Counted from the stretch's first letter, positions 1 to 10,216 are shown. The stretch is DNA of 64,000 nucleotides from Methylomarinum sp. Ch1-1 (GCF_030717995.2 NZ_CP157743.1:2072501-2136500); one strand, 5' to 3'. The notes: a model not told the origin generated them from the sequence alone. Numbers and translations: made by a program.

Positions 1-280
1 CGGCATGAATAGCGGACAGGTTGAGGCCAAGTTCGGGCCCTACATAATAAAGAAAAAAGATTTGAATCAACAGCGGGGTGGAACGGATGCACTCTATCAC
101 CCCCGCCACTATCAGGGAAAGAGGTCGTATATGACTTAACCGTAATAGAGCGAACAACAGCCCCAACAAAGCCGCCAACAGAAAGCTCCACAGAGTGGCC
201 TTAACGGTAATAATCGATGCCTGACCCAAAACAGGTAGAATTTCCCAAGTATACTCCCAATCCCAACGTAGGCCGTTCAT
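1..280 (-). CDS. ehuD: Ectoine/amino-acid ABC importer permease, EhuD-like (partial)
   Basis: Inner-membrane permease half of a polar-amino-acid type ABC importer; only the first 93 or so residues lie in the window. The visible protein starts MNGLRWDWEYTWEILP, has one clear membrane segment, and contains IECIRSTPLLIQIFFLYYVG, typical of the HisM/EhuD permease family. Its ATG overlaps the stop codon of the upstream permease gene (ATGA), so the genes are translationally coupled. The order binding protein, permease, permease matches ehuB-ehuC-ehuD for ectoine/hydroxyectoine uptake; the ATPase gene would lie beyond the left edge. The family is clear. The exact substrate is inferred from the ehuB neighbour. 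Confidence 0.75.
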   Translation of the reverse strand, partial: MNGLRWDWEYTWEILPVLGQASIITVKATLWSFLLAALLGLLFALLRLSHIRPLSLIVAGVIECIRSTPLLIQIFFLYYVGPELGLNLSAIHA

Positions 281-1020
281 AGCGATCTGCCGCGACGAGA
301 GTGGCTACGGCCGACACGGCGTTCCAACCAGCGCATTCCGGCTGTAATAATAAAAGCTAGCCCCAGATAAAAAAGCAAGGTGAGAGAAAAAACTTCCATC
401 GTACGCAGGGTTGATTGATTCAGCTGTTGCGCCTTGAAGCTAAGATCATCCAACGTGATCAGGGAAACCAGTGCGGTAGCCTTTAACAGTTCGATGAAAA
501 GATTGCCCCAGGGCGGAATCATCGCCGGAAAAGCCTGAGGAAGAATAATGCGTCGGAGGGCGGTCATGCGGGACATATTGAGCGCCCCGGCCGCCTCCCA
601 CTGACCACGCGGCACCGAAAGAATGGCGCCGCGAATCACCTCGGCTCCATAGGCGCCGATATTCAGTCCCAGGGCTACGATCCCCACCGTATAAGCACTC
701 AACGTCAAACCGAAAAGCGGCAGCACGAAAAAAAGCCAAAACAGTTGAACCAGAGCGGAAGTCCCGCGAAATACTTCCACATACAGTACCGATAACCAAC
801 GAATCGGCCGCGGAGCGTACAGCTTCGCCACGGCCGCCGTCAAGCCTAACAGTACTGCCAGCAAAGCGGCGCCGAGAGTAATCAGGACTGTGACCTTGAG
901 CCCCCTCAGCAGCTCTGGCAATAGCGGACGGAGATCCGTGAAAGCGGACAGGACGAGCAACACCGTCACACCGGCAAAGCCAAAAGTGAGCCAGGGTAAG
1001 GGTTTGTCCGAGCCGGCCAA
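277..1020 (-). CDS. ehuC: Ectoine/amino-acid ABC importer permease, EhuC-like
   Basis: Second inner-membrane permease of the same importer, 247 residues, with about five hydrophobic segments. The cytoplasmic EAA loop that docks the ATPase is visible around residues 125-165 (GAYGAEVIRGAILSVPRGQW, later ILPQA). The likely start is a TTG six bases after the ehuB stop; no better ATG exists near the N-terminus. The tight spacing with ehuB and overlap with ehuD show one operon read leftward. Known EhuC proteins form a heterodimer with EhuD. Lysine/arginine/ornithine-type permeases are close relatives, so the substrate call is moderate. Confidence 0.75.
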   Translation of the reverse strand: MAGSDKPLPWLTFGFAGVTVLLVLSAFTDLRPLLPELLRGLKVTVLITLGAALLAVLLGLTAAVAKLYAPRPIRWLSVLYVEVFRGTSALVQLFWLFFVLPLFGLTLSAYTVGIVALGLNIGAYGAEVIRGAILSVPRGQWEAAGALNMSRMTALRRIILPQAFPAMIPPWGNLFIELLKATALVSLITLDDLSFKAQQLNQSTLRTMEVFSLTLLFYLGLAFIITAGMRWLERRVGRSHSRRGRSL

Positions 1021-1026
1021 AACGGA

Positions 1027-1869
1027 TCAATTCCTACACAGTTGATCGGCGCTTTGATCGGGCAAATTGCCGGCGTCGAACCCGAAGGGGGCAATCAGCT
1101 CCAGGTGTTTTTCGGAACCGATAAATTCAGCCAGCGCGTTATTCACGGCATCGCGTAATTCGTCGTCCTCCTTGCGGAACCCGAATGCCCCTTGACTGCG
1201 AAAACGCTTGCCCTGATGCGTAAAAACAAACGGTTCGGCGCTTTCGATAGCATCGTCCTTGGCGGCGATCGTCTTCGCGGTCAGCGACGTCAGAGCAGCG
1301 GCGGCGGCGCGACCCGACCTGACCGTGGCCACAGCGGAAGCGAAATCGGGAACCACGACCCATTGCATACGTGAAAGTCCGGCGATTTTGGCGTAACGCA
1401 TTTCCACTGTACCGGCGACTAAAGCCAGTTTCACGTCTTTTTCCGCCGCCTCCACAAAATTGGTCACGCCTTCCGGATTGCCGTTTTTAACGATGAAAGC
1501 CTCGTCGATGGCGTAGGTGGGATTTGAGAAGAGAATCTGCTTGCAACGCCTAGGGGTAATATACATGCCTGAGACGATGGCGTCGAAACGGCCCGCTTTG
1601 AGTCCGGGGATCAATGTGGCCCATTCGGTCAAAACACCCTCCACTCTGGCCACGCCCAAGCGCTGCATTATCTGTTTGAACACCTCGGGTGATTCGCCGG
1701 TAAACCGGCCCGAGGACGTGGCGTAACTAAACGGCGCTTCATTGGCGAAGCCGACTCGAATAACGCCCTGCAAACGCGCCTTTTCCAGCGTCGATTCCGC
1801 TAGGCACCATCCGGTGCCGATAAGGAAAGTATTGAGATAAAGCAATAGCCGGAGCAAAAATTGGTGCAC
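1027..1869 (-). CDS. ehuB: Ectoine/hydroxyectoine-type substrate-binding protein, EhuB-like
   Basis: Periplasmic solute-binding protein of SBP family 3 that delivers ligand to the EhuCD permease. After a signal peptide (FLLRLLLYLNTFLIGTGWCLA) the text VGFANEAPFSY, then TEWATLIPGLKAGRFDAIVS and GMYITPRRCKQILFSNPTY, closely follows the EhuB pattern. An upstream TTG at 1920 is in frame, but I prefer the GTG at 1869 because GAGGGAGG lies just ahead of it and the signal peptide then begins properly. Ectoine import would serve osmoprotection or carbon and nitrogen supply. No ectoine biosynthesis genes are in the window. Confidence 0.78.
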   Translation of the reverse strand: MHQFLLRLLLYLNTFLIGTGWCLAESTLEKARLQGVIRVGFANEAPFSYATSSGRFTGESPEVFKQIMQRLGVARVEGVLTEWATLIPGLKAGRFDAIVSGMYITPRRCKQILFSNPTYAIDEAFIVKNGNPEGVTNFVEAAEKDVKLALVAGTVEMRYAKIAGLSRMQWVVVPDFASAVATVRSGRAAAAALTSLTAKTIAAKDDAIESAEPFVFTHQGKRFRSQGAFGFRKEDDELRDAVNNALAEFIGSEKHLELIAPFGFDAGNLPDQSADQLCRN

Positions 1870-2169
1870 AACCCGAACCTCCCTCTTAATTCTGACATTA
1901 ATGTTTTCACGCTCATGCAATCCAACAGAAGGTCAAATATAATTTAGCGATGAACTTAAGTATGATTCTAAAAGGACAATGAGGCGGACACAAGCCCGCG
2001 TTGCACCGATATGATAAAGCGTAATCGCACCTGCATTTTGGAAGACAGCATATTTACCTATTTTGGTCTTTTCAAATTAATTTTATTTGGCTGTAAAGGG
2101 GGGCGTACTGAGACCAGGGTTACCTCATTAAATGAATGAGTGGCAAAACAGAATTTAACAACAAATACG

Positions 2170-2570
2170 CCAGGTGATCCGCTGTGCGTGATTCATCTCA
2201 CGGATGTGAGTGTGCTGATGCTAGGAAGCGCACCGGTTTTTGATGCGCTTCACGGTGTTCGGCTTATCCTTCGAAGGCAAGGCTACATTGGCATGCGACC
2301 GTAGGGTGATTCGCCGCCAGGCAATGCGCCTGGATACCACAATGACCAATTTTGCCTCCGGTGGCGGTTTTTGGCGGCTTGCTTCGCGAAGCCGCCCTAC
2401 GTTGGCGGATCCGCTGCGCTTGATCCGCCCTACCGGTGCGGGTAGGGTAGGGTGTGCTGACGATAGGAAGCGCACCGGTTTTTGATGCGCTTCACGCTGT
2501 TCGACACATCCGAAGGCAAGACGGTGTTTTGCGTAGGAGCGCCGCCCTCGGCGCGAAAAGCAAGTAGTCC
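2170..2570. repeat. Copies of the hairpin-rich interspersed repeat (GAAGCGCA family)
   Basis: The 850-base gap between the importer and the large oxidoreductase gene has no convincing gene. It carries one and a half copies of the repeat that forms the tandem array at 12.8-14.3 kb: a GAAGCGCA...TGCGCTTC stem-loop (near 2224-2251 and again near 2467-2493), the CAGGC...GCCTG stem, and the GGCGGCTTGCTTCGCGAAGC hairpin. A GTAGGAGCGCCGCCCTCGGC hairpin follows near 2535. Short open frames here occur on both strands because the DNA is palindromic, and I do not regard them as coding. Confidence 0.7.
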
Positions 2571-2719
2571 GCATCGCTATGCGAAATGCAGGTCAACGAG
2601 GTCCTGAACGATTCAACCGTGACTAGAGTAAGTTAAACGTTCGGGGTGGGTTAAATAACCCGCTCCGCCCAGAAGGTATTTTTTTAATGTGGGAGCCCTG
2701 AGTACTAGCTCCCATTGAG

Positions 2720-5700
2720 TTAAACGCGAGTCAATAAATAATCCAGCCATAACGACGACAGCTTTTCCTGCACCGAATTTTGCCGCAATCTGGCTTGCAG
2801 GTTGTCGAAATCGACCCGGTCCAGTTCCTGATCCTGGTTGTAACAGGAATATACGAAATAGGGCTCGCCGGTTTCCGGATCTATATGTTTGCACAAGCAC
2901 TGGGCGCAAACGCCCTTCATCATGCATTGCATCGGCGAGTTGATCGAGCCGATCGCCTCATGATGCTTTTTAAAATAGGGCTTAAGCTCGTCGTAACGGG
3001 CTTTTTTGACGGCGGCCATCATCCGGTCCGAGCCGATTACGATGATATGATCGACGTCATCCAGGTGGATCGGAGTGGCGCCTAGTTCGCCGCTGGCATA
3101 GGCTTGTAACGCCTCGATGATGTTGCCGACAAAACTCTTGTCCTGCGGCCGGATCGCCGGAATCGGCGTGTTGCCGGGAAGCTTGTCGACTGCCCAGACG
3201 ATCAAGTCGGAAGCGGCTTCGATTTCTTCGACCTTGAACAGGTCCTCGCGATTTCTGTAGCCGGCGAAATAAATCACCTGATTGCCGGCGGCGCGCAGCG
3301 CCTTGCCGATCGAAAACAGCACCGCGTTGCCAAGGCCTCCGCCGATCAACAGCACAGTCTTGCCTGCTGGAATATCGGTCGGCGTGCCGGTGACGCCCAT
3401 GACCACGATCGGATCGCCGGCTTTCCAGGTCGCGCACAGCCGGGTGGAGCTGCCCATTTCCAGCGCGATCAGCGAAATCAGGCCATTATCCTTGTCCACC
3501 CAGGCTCCGGTCAGGGCGACGCCTTCCGAGGCAAGCGCCGTGCCTTCCTCGACCGGCGCCAGCGTTTCGAAATTCTGCACTCGGTAGAATTGGCCTGGCG
3601 CGAACTTTTTTGCCGCCATCGGCGCGCGGACGATGACCTCGATGATCGTCGGCGTCAATCGGTTGATCGCGACGATATGGGCGCACAAGGCGTCATCCAA
3701 TTGATTCTGGAAGCGCTGCAATTGTTTCTCGCGTAGATCATGATCGGCGGGATCCTGTTTGGCCAGTTCGTCGGCGAACAAGTTAACGATATAAGGGTAG
3801 CCGTCCTTGGCGCTGGCCATGGCCTTGACCACATTGCCGGCATAGACCGGGTGATTGTCGCCGTAAAAGGAAATATATCTGCCGTTGCGGTGGTATGAGG
3901 TAAACGGCGCCGGTTTGCCGATCTTGGGCCAAGTCGTGTCTGCGACTGACGTCAGCTGCGGTTGTTGATCGCGTCCCAGGGGTTCATGACGTTGATAGAA
4001 TTTACCGTCCATTTCGAAGGTGTCGGGATGTTCCGATTCATAGATGGTGTTGGGCGAGGTGCCGGCGGCGATGAACAGGCTGCGCAGCGGAACTTGCAAT
4101 TCGTCGCTGTGTTGCCAGCGGCCCTCTACGTTCTCCAATTTTTCGAAACGCACCGCCTGCAAATGACCGTATTGATCCGGGACCGCTTCCAATGGACTCA
4201 TGCCTTCGGCCAAGCGGATGCCTTCGGTCAGGGCTTCGTGAATTTCCTCGTGATTTTGCCGATAGGCGGGGGATTCCTTGATGCCTTTGCGATAAAACAG
4301 CGTCACGCCGCCCCATTGGTTCAGTAACGGTAAAAAATCGGGCGTTTCGCCGGCAGTCTCGGCGCGATTGCGCTCCAATTGAATCAAGCGTCCGTGAGCC
4401 AGAAATTCATCGAGAATCTGCCGTTCCTCGTCATCATAGCGGGCCCTAACCGTTTCCTCGCCGTACATGGCTACCAGTTTTTCGTAGCGGTGCAGGATTT
4501 TTCCGACCTGTACTGGATAGTAAGCCAACAGCTCGGTTGCGGTGTCGATGGCGGTCAGGCCGCCGCCGATAACGCCGGCCGGCAGTCTGACCTGCAGATT
4601 GGACAGCGAAGATTCCTTGGCGGCGCCGGTCAACTGCAAGGCCATCAGAAAATCGGAGGCCTTGCGGATGCCGCGGATCAGATTGTTTTTCAGTCCGATG
4701 ATGGTGGGTTTGCCGGCGCCGCTGGCGATCGCGATATGATCGAAGCCGATATCCCAAGCCTCGTTGACGGTCAGCGTACCGCCGAAACGCACGCCGCCGT
4801 AGCAGCGGAATGCCGAGCGGCGCAGCAGATTCAGATAGATCACTTTTAGAAAGTTTTTGTCCCAGCGCACGGTGATGCCATATTCGGCTACGCCGCCGAA
4901 GCCCAGCATCACCCGTTTGTCGAGATCGTCATAGAGCGAATGAAAATCATGGATCGGTTGCGGTAGGGTTTGGCTGTCGCCGGTGAGGTATTTCGGTAAG
5001 GGTTCGATCTTGAGTCCGTCGATTCCGACGACGCCGAAGCCTTCATTGAGTAGATAATGCGATAGCGTATAGCCGGCCGGACCCATGCCGGCGACCAAGA
5101 CGTTTTTGCCGTTATAGGGGAGGGCGTAAGGGCGTTTGCAATTGAGCGGATTCCAGCGGGTCAGCAGGCTGTAGATTTCGAAGCCCCAGGGCATGAACAA
5201 GACATCGGTCAACACATTGGTTTCGATTTGCGGGATATTGACCGGCTCCGTTTTCTGGTAGATGCAGCCCTTCATGCAGTCGTTGCAGATGCGGTGTCCG
5301 GTGCCGGGACACATCGGGTTATCGATGATGATCAACGCCAACGCGCCGATATTGTCGCCCTGACGCTTGACTAGATGCATTTCGGAAATCTTTTCCTCCA
5401 GCGGACAGCCGGACACCGTGACGCCGAGCGGATTGGTCTTGAAGCTGCCGTCCTTTTTGTTACGCATGCCCTTGGAACAGGAGTCGGTGTCGCGGTCGTG
5501 GCAGTAGATACAATGATCGACTTCGTACAATACGCGGCGCTCGCCGAAGCGTTTGTCGGTCAGTGCGAAACCATCGCGACGGCGATGCTGAGAAGCTTCG
5601 GCCGCCCAGACGCTGTAGCCTTGTTGCGGAATGTCGTCATGTTCAACAAGATGAGCGAAATCGGTTTTTGCCGGAGTTTTGAAGCTGACCCAATCGTCGA

Positions 5701-6385
5701 CCAAGGTCTTTAAGTCGTCGTTGTGTAGAGCGGCGAAACTCCAACGTCGAATGATGTCCAGCAGGCCGGCGACAAATTCATCGGGATCCTGGCAGGCGCA
5801 TACATCGATTAACAGTTTAGCGGCTTCCGGCGATGTCTTGATTTGCGTCTTGAGCTCTTCAATGTCATTTCTATCGGTTAAACGCAATAATTTTGCAGCC
5901 AGTTGACTGATTGTCATTTCCGGGTCTATACGCCAATCGGCGGATTTATGACTGGCCTTAAGCAAGGCCTCGAAGCGACGAATAACACTATCAATGTCCC
6001 ATTCCTCTATCGATTCGCCCTTGAAATGCTTGGAAAGCCGGGTGACGATTTCCGAGCGATAGACGAAAATGGTCTCGAATTGTTGTCGGGTCCTTTCGAT
6101 TTGCTCGTTCCTGAGGTTGTCGACATTGAATAAATGAGCGATAAACTTTCCGACTAAAGGCGCCATGTTGACCAGCAATTCCGATATTTGCACCGGGCTC
6201 ATGCCTGCGCCTTGTTGGTCTCGGTAATGCTGGTATTCAGCGAAAAGCTCGGGGTCGTGCCTTTGCACGGAGCGGTCAAACAGCGTCAGCAGTTCCGACA
6301 ACCGGCTGGGGTCGTATAAGTCACCGTAGCGATAACCGGGGATGCCCAGTGTTAGCGTCATGGTGGTGTTATCAGACTGCTGCAT
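2720..6385 (-). CDS. Giant Fe-S/flavin oxidoreductase (GltD-like core plus PyrK-like tail)
   Basis: A 1221-residue cytoplasmic electron-transfer protein. An N-terminal helical stretch of about 280 residues has no family I recognise. Cysteine clusters follow near 290-305 (CIYCHDRDTDSC) and 357-374 (MCPGTGHRICNDCMKGC), the latter like the Fe-S entry domain of glutamate synthase small subunit. A GltD-type FAD/NAD domain begins near 428 (VLVAGMGPAGYTLSHYL). From about 900 there is a ferredoxin-NADP reductase-like module ending in a PyrK-type 2Fe-2S motif near 1150 (MQCMMKGVCAQCLC). This suggests transfer of electrons between NAD(P)H and an unknown partner. The start has AAGGAG ahead of the ATG. 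The MlaC-like gene lies 13 bases upstream, suggesting a shared transcript. Confidence 0.75.
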   Translation of the reverse strand: MQQSDNTTMTLTLGIPGYRYGDLYDPSRLSELLTLFDRSVQRHDPELFAEYQHYRDQQGAGMSPVQISELLVNMAPLVGKFIAHLFNVDNLRNEQIERTRQQFETIFVYRSEIVTRLSKHFKGESIEEWDIDSVIRRFEALLKASHKSADWRIDPEMTISQLAAKLLRLTDRNDIEELKTQIKTSPEAAKLLIDVCACQDPDEFVAGLLDIIRRWSFAALHNDDLKTLVDDWVSFKTPAKTDFAHLVEHDDIPQQGYSVWAAEASQHRRRDGFALTDKRFGERRVLYEVDHCIYCHDRDTDSCSKGMRNKKDGSFKTNPLGVTVSGCPLEEKISEMHLVKRQGDNIGALALIIIDNPMCPGTGHRICNDCMKGCIYQKTEPVNIPQIETNVLTDVLFMPWGFEIYSLLTRWNPLNCKRPYALPYNGKNVLVAGMGPAGYTLSHYLLNEGFGVVGIDGLKIEPLPKYLTGDSQTLPQPIHDFHSLYDDLDKRVMLGFGGVAEYGITVRWDKNFLKVIYLNLLRRSAFRCYGGVRFGGTLTVNEAWDIGFDHIAIASGAGKPTIIGLKNNLIRGIRKASDFLMALQLTGAAKESSLSNLQVRLPAGVIGGGLTAIDTATELLAYYPVQVGKILHRYEKLVAMYGEETVRARYDDEERQILDEFLAHGRLIQLERNRAETAGETPDFLPLLNQWGGVTLFYRKGIKESPAYRQNHEEIHEALTEGIRLAEGMSPLEAVPDQYGHLQAVRFEKLENVEGRWQHSDELQVPLRSLFIAAGTSPNTIYESEHPDTFEMDGKFYQRHEPLGRDQQPQLTSVADTTWPKIGKPAPFTSYHRNGRYISFYGDNHPVYAGNVVKAMASAKDGYPYIVNLFADELAKQDPADHDLREKQLQRFQNQLDDALCAHIVAINRLTPTIIEVIVRAPMAAKKFAPGQFYRVQNFETLAPVEEGTALASEGVALTGAWVDKDNGLISLIALEMGSSTRLCATWKAGDPIVVMGVTGTPTDIPAGKTVLLIGGGLGNAVLFSIGKALRAAGNQVIYFAGYRNREDLFKVEEIEAASDLIVWAVDKLPGNTPIPAIRPQDKSFVGNIIEALQAYASGELGATPIHLDDVDHIIVIGSDRMMAAVKKARYDELKPYFKKHHEAIGSINSPMQCMMKGVCAQCLCKHIDPETGEPYFVYSCYNQDQELDRVDFDNLQARLRQNSVQEKLSSLWLDYLLTRV

Positions 6386-6398
6386 GATGTTATTCTCC

Positions 6399-7031
6399 TT
6401 AAATTTCTTTTTCGGGGGTGGCTTTACTGTTCTTTTCGACCAGATCTTGAATGACGCTTTCCAACGAACCGCTTTGAGCGATTTTTTGGTTAAAAGACGT
6501 GCGATAGGTGGTCACCAAGCTGACGCCGCCGATGATGATGTCATAGACTTTCCACTCGCCGTTTTTACTCAATACCATGCGATAACTGGCGTCGATCGGC
6601 TGTTTCCCCGGTTGATGAATCAGCGATTTTACGAGTGTCTTACGATCGCTTTTGTTATCGTGATAAGGGACGAAGGTGATGCTCCAATCTTGGTATTCCA
6701 GGAAAGCCCGGGTATAGGTGCGCACCAATAAGGTTTTGAACTCCTTGATGAAGCGCCGTCTTTGCTCCACGGTGCTCTTGCGTATGTTTTTGCCCAGCAC
6801 CAGCAGCGAGATCCTGGGCATGTCGACGAATTCGGTGACGACGCCATCGACAAATTGCGTCGCCTTGTTAAAGTCATGTTGATAGGCGGGTTGCTGCAGC
6901 GTTTGTTTGATTTGATTAGAGCTGTTCTCAATGACCCTTTGCGCTTGGGCGTTATCTTCGGCGGCGTATGTGCTGGCGGAGAGCAGGGTAAAAATGAAAA
7001 ACACGAACGACAATGTCTGGTTGTTAAGCAT
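6399..7031 (-). CDS. MlaC/Ttg2D-family periplasmic protein
   Basis: A 210-residue secreted protein of the MlaC (toluene tolerance Ttg2D) family, whose known members carry phospholipid between outer and inner membranes. A signal peptide ends at about TYAAED. The segment RISLLVLGKNIRKSTVEQRRRF, then EFKTLLVRTYTRAFLEY, and later YRMVLSKNGEWKVYDIIIGG are the usual landmarks. No mlaA, B, D, E or F gene is adjacent; instead it stands 13 bases ahead of the giant oxidoreductase gene. It may therefore be a paralogue with a special partner rather than the housekeeping MlaC. Confidence 0.8.
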   Translation of the reverse strand: MLNNQTLSFVFFIFTLLSASTYAAEDNAQAQRVIENSSNQIKQTLQQPAYQHDFNKATQFVDGVVTEFVDMPRISLLVLGKNIRKSTVEQRRRFIKEFKTLLVRTYTRAFLEYQDWSITFVPYHDNKSDRKTLVKSLIHQPGKQPIDASYRMVLSKNGEWKVYDIIIGGVSLVTTYRTSFNQKIAQSGSLESVIQDLVEKNSKATPEKEI

Positions 7032-7404
7032 GGAAACCTCCAGAAAGAATAAAAAGTTTTGGAATCATATCCTTTGAAAGTTAATTCTTGTCATTTCCGC
7101 ATACAATACTAATGAGTCGTCCCCGATTGCCTAGCTATGATTATGCGATGCGTAGAGCCATTGTAAACGTAAATGACTTGCTTCGATATTTTTGATTTTT
7201 TTGAATCAGCAGTCACTGCTCGCCCCACTTATCGAACGCGGCAGGGCATGTAGGGTGGATAAGCCTGAAGGGCGCATCCCCCAAAGATGATGCCGACCCG
7301 GTGGATGCGCTCCGCTTATCCACCCTGTCTTAACCTTTTGCAAAAGATGATTCTTTTATCCCGAACCGAGATTAAGATAACGCCGGTTAAGCAGGCTATT
7401 GCGT
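7032..7404. repeat. Intergenic region with GTGGATAAGC/GCTTATCCAC hairpin repeat
   Basis: No gene is seen here. From about 7249 to 7325 the DNA reads AGGGTGGATAAGC, a roughly 50-base loop containing its own GCGCATCC and GGATGCGC arms, then GCTTATCCACCCT. The 13-base outer arms pair perfectly. The right half recurs near 18059-18100 beside the sulfite oxidase gene. It is an interspersed non-coding palindromic repeat. The remaining bases upstream of the MlaC-like gene presumably hold its promoter. Confidence 0.6.
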
Positions 7405-8271
7405 TTAGCGCAGCAATAGCAGTGGCTTGATGCTATGGGTCAACATTTTTACCGTGAAACTGCCCAGCAGCAGGTCGTGGATGCGAGTATGGCTGAACGC
7501 GCCCATGATCGTCAGGTCGATATCATGAGCCGTCTGGTATTCGCACAAGGCCTGTTCCGGCTTGCCTTTCAGTTTCTTGGCGATCACCTTGAGATCGTCG
7601 GCTCGACTCAGCTTGTTCGCGGCATTATCAAGCAGTTGGCCCTTGCCGTCGTCCTTGGTGACGCAGACCAGATGGCAGGTCAGGCCTTTGTAGAGCGGAC
7701 TGTCGGCCACCATATCCAGGGCTTTTTCCGCCGCTTCGCTGCCGTCGTAGGCGATCATGATGCGCTCGGGGGGCTTGAAATCGGCATTGACCACCAATAT
7801 CGGTTTATGCAGCGAGCGAATGATCGATTCCAGTTTGGCGCCTATTTCGCTGGTTTTATTTTCGTGTATCTTGCCGCGCACGCCGATCACCAGCACGCGG
7901 ATGTCGTTTTCCAGTTCGATCAGCGCTTCGACCAGGCTGCCGTGGCGCTGGTTGCACAGTGGCTCGGCGATGCCGGCCTGCCGGACCCGGTCCTTGGCGG
8001 TTTGCAGTAATTGTTTGCCTTGTTGCAAACGCAGCTTGATGCGCTCCTGGTCCAGCCGGGTGATGTCCTCTAGTAAATGATCGCGGCTGTCTACGCCGAT
8101 GTTGCCGGACAGGTCGGTCATCGCAGCGGTTTCGGGATGGTGATCGATGGTATGCAGTAGTTTTAAAGGCGCATCGACGCGCCCGGCGATCCAGGCGGCG
8201 TAATCACAAACCGAGCCGGTCAGGCTGGAGCCGTCGATACCGGCCAGGACGATGTTGTTATCGGTGCTCAT
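7405..8271 (-). CDS. Tandem-domain universal stress protein
   Basis: A 288-residue soluble protein with two UspA domains, about residues 5-150 and 160-288. The first begins IVLAGIDGSSLTGSVCDYA and the second ERIMIAYDGSEAAEKALD. UspE-like tandem proteins usually bind nucleotides and respond to stress or growth arrest. Its ATG overlaps the stop codon of the upstream SulP gene by one base (TAATG), so the two are translated together. Coupling of a Usp protein to a SulP transporter suggests it modulates or senses the transported anion, which is inference. Confidence 0.88.
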   Translation of the reverse strand: MSTDNNIVLAGIDGSSLTGSVCDYAAWIAGRVDAPLKLLHTIDHHPETAAMTDLSGNIGVDSRDHLLEDITRLDQERIKLRLQQGKQLLQTAKDRVRQAGIAEPLCNQRHGSLVEALIELENDIRVLVIGVRGKIHENKTSEIGAKLESIIRSLHKPILVVNADFKPPERIMIAYDGSEAAEKALDMVADSPLYKGLTCHLVCVTKDDGKGQLLDNAANKLSRADDLKVIAKKLKGKPEQALCEYQTAHDIDLTIMGAFSHTRIHDLLLGSFTVKMLTHSIKPLLLLR

Positions 8272-9764
8272 TAATGGCCTCCCATGATTTTTTCAATTTC
8301 TTCCGGTTTATCGTGCACACCGAAACGGTCGACGATGGTGGTGGTGGCTTCGTTCATGCCGATTAGTTCGACGTCGGCGCCTTCGCGACGGAATTTGATG
8401 ACGACCTTATCGAGCGCGGAGACCGAACTGATGTCCCAAAAATGCGCGCGGTGTAAGTCTATCACGACTTTTTCCACCGCTTCCTTAAAATCGAAAGACG
8501 CGGTGAACTTGTCCGCCGAATTGAAGAACACCTGGCCGATGACGTTATAGGTGCGAGTGCTGGTCTCGGCATCCAATGTCGACTCGACGTACATGAAATG
8601 ACTGATCTTATTAGCGAAGAACAATGAGGCCAGCAGCACGCCGACGAACACACCGAGCGCCAAATTATGCGACCAGACGACCACGACGACGGTCGCCAGC
8701 ATCACGATGTTGGTGGATTTGGGGTGCTCTTTTAAATCGACGATGGAGCGCCAGCTGAAGGTGCCGATAGAGACCATGATCATCACCGCCACCAGCGCGG
8801 CCATCGGAATCATCGATATCCATTCGTCCAAAAACACCACCATGATCAACAATAAGATGCCGGCGATTAACGTCGATAAACGGCCGCGGCCGCCGGACTT
8901 GATGTTGATCACCGATTGCCCGATCATCGCGCAACCGGCCATGCCGCCGAGCAGGCCGGCGCCGATGTTGGCCAGGCCCTGGCCCTTGCATTCGCGGTTC
9001 TTGTCGCTCTGGGTATCGGTCAAATCATCAATGATGGTGGCGGTCATCAGCGATTCCAGCAAGCCCACCACGGCCAGCGGTAATGAATAAGGCAGGATGA
9101 TTTGCAGAGTTTCCCAATTCAATGGCACCTCGGGCCACAAAAACACCGGCAACGTATCGGGCAATTGGCCCATGTCGCCGACGGTGCGGATGTCCAGGTT
9201 CAGCCAGACGGCGATGACCGTCAATGCGGCGATGCAGATCAGCGGCGACGGCAGGGTTTTGCCGATGACCGGAAGATAGGGAAACAGGTAGATGATCGCC
9301 AGACCGCCCGCGGTCATTGCATAGACATGCCAGGTCACGTTCGTCAGTTCCGGCAGTTGGGCCATGAAAATCAGAATCGCCAGGGCGTTGACGAAGCCGG
9401 TGACCACCGAACGAGACACGAAACTCATCAGCTGGCCGAGTTTCAGATAACCGGCGATGATTTGCAAGACGCCGGTCAACAGTGTCGCCGCTAGCAGGTA
9501 CTGCAGGCCGTGATCCTTGACCAGGGTCACCATCAGCAAGGCCATCGCGCCGGTGGCGGCCGAGATCATGCCGGGCCGGCCGCCGACCACGGCGGTGATC
9601 ACCGCAATGCAAAACGAGGCGTAGAGTCCGACCTTGGGATCGACGCCGGCGATGATGGAAAAAGCGATGGCCTCGGGTATCAGCGCCAGGGCGACGACGG
9701 TGCCGGCCAGCACATCACCGCGGATATTGCCGAGCCAGTCCTGTTTTTTCGATAAAATGAGCAT
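8271..9764 (-). CDS. SulP/SLC26-family anion transporter with STAS domain
   Basis: Inner-membrane transporter of about 497 residues. The start [21 protein letters not shown] leads into the SulP core, with about 11-14 hydrophobic helices and the typical GLYASF (residue 60s) segment. A C-terminal STAS domain occupies roughly the last 110 residues ([20 protein letters not shown]). I chose the ATG at 9764 because TAGGAC lies six bases ahead; a longer in-frame version to 9803 has no such site. SulP members carry sulfate, bicarbonate or other anions, and the sequence alone does not decide which. It forms an operon with the Usp gene. Confidence 0.88.
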   Translation of the reverse strand: MLILSKKQDWLGNIRGDVLAGTVVALALIPEAIAFSIIAGVDPKVGLYASFCIAVITAVVGGRPGMISAATGAMALLMVTLVKDHGLQYLLAATLLTGVLQIIAGYLKLGQLMSFVSRSVVTGFVNALAILIFMAQLPELTNVTWHVYAMTAGGLAIIYLFPYLPVIGKTLPSPLICIAALTVIAVWLNLDIRTVGDMGQLPDTLPVFLWPEVPLNWETLQIILPYSLPLAVVGLLESLMTATIIDDLTDTQSDKNRECKGQGLANIGAGLLGGMAGCAMIGQSVINIKSGGRGRLSTLIAGILLLIMVVFLDEWISMIPMAALVAVMIMVSIGTFSWRSIVDLKEHPKSTNIVMLATVVVVVWSHNLALGVFVGVLLASLFFANKISHFMYVESTLDAETSTRTYNVIGQVFFNSADKFTASFDFKEAVEKVVIDLHRAHFWDISSVSALDKVVIKFRREGADVELIGMNEATTTIVDRFGVHDKPEEIEKIMGGH

Positions 9765-9803
9765 GGTAGTCCTACATACTAAAGTGATTGACGTGACGGC
9801 CAT

Positions 9804-10216
9804 CTCCGGCCGGTGGGATACGAGTCTGTTTGAGGTGAATTGAGGGGGGTTAAGGCGGCGTATAAGGAGCGATCATAATATGTTCCCTGTAGATTAATAA
9901 AAGTGATTGATGATTCGGGTATTTGCTAAGCATGTGCAAAGTTATGCCTGGATATTCCACAAAGGCGGCCTTGGTCTTCGAAATAAGTATTCAGAACCCA
10001 TGTATGAGGATTAATAGGGATCATATTTTCCAGGTAGTGTTTGCGCCTGAATGTTTTTTTTGAAAAAACGGACTTCGAATCTTGAACAAAATCGCTCAAG
10101 TAGGGCCTGCAGTGGCATTCGTTACGTTTGTTCCTGCTTCTCCGCTAAATATCCGCTTTTAGGGTTTTGATGGCTCAATCGATTAAAAAGCCGCTAAAAA
10201 CCGGGATACTTAGTCG
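9804..10216. other. Gene-free stretch
   Basis: Roughly 400 bases between two minus-strand genes. I see no open frame with coding character, no strong palindrome and no RNA fold. It probably holds the promoter of the SulP-Usp pair at its left end. Confidence 0.5.

Noticed and set aside
9102-9494. 130-residue plus-strand frame inside the SulP gene
   Set aside because: Strongly His/Asp/Gln-biased text, a typical antisense artefact of a GC-rich membrane protein gene.
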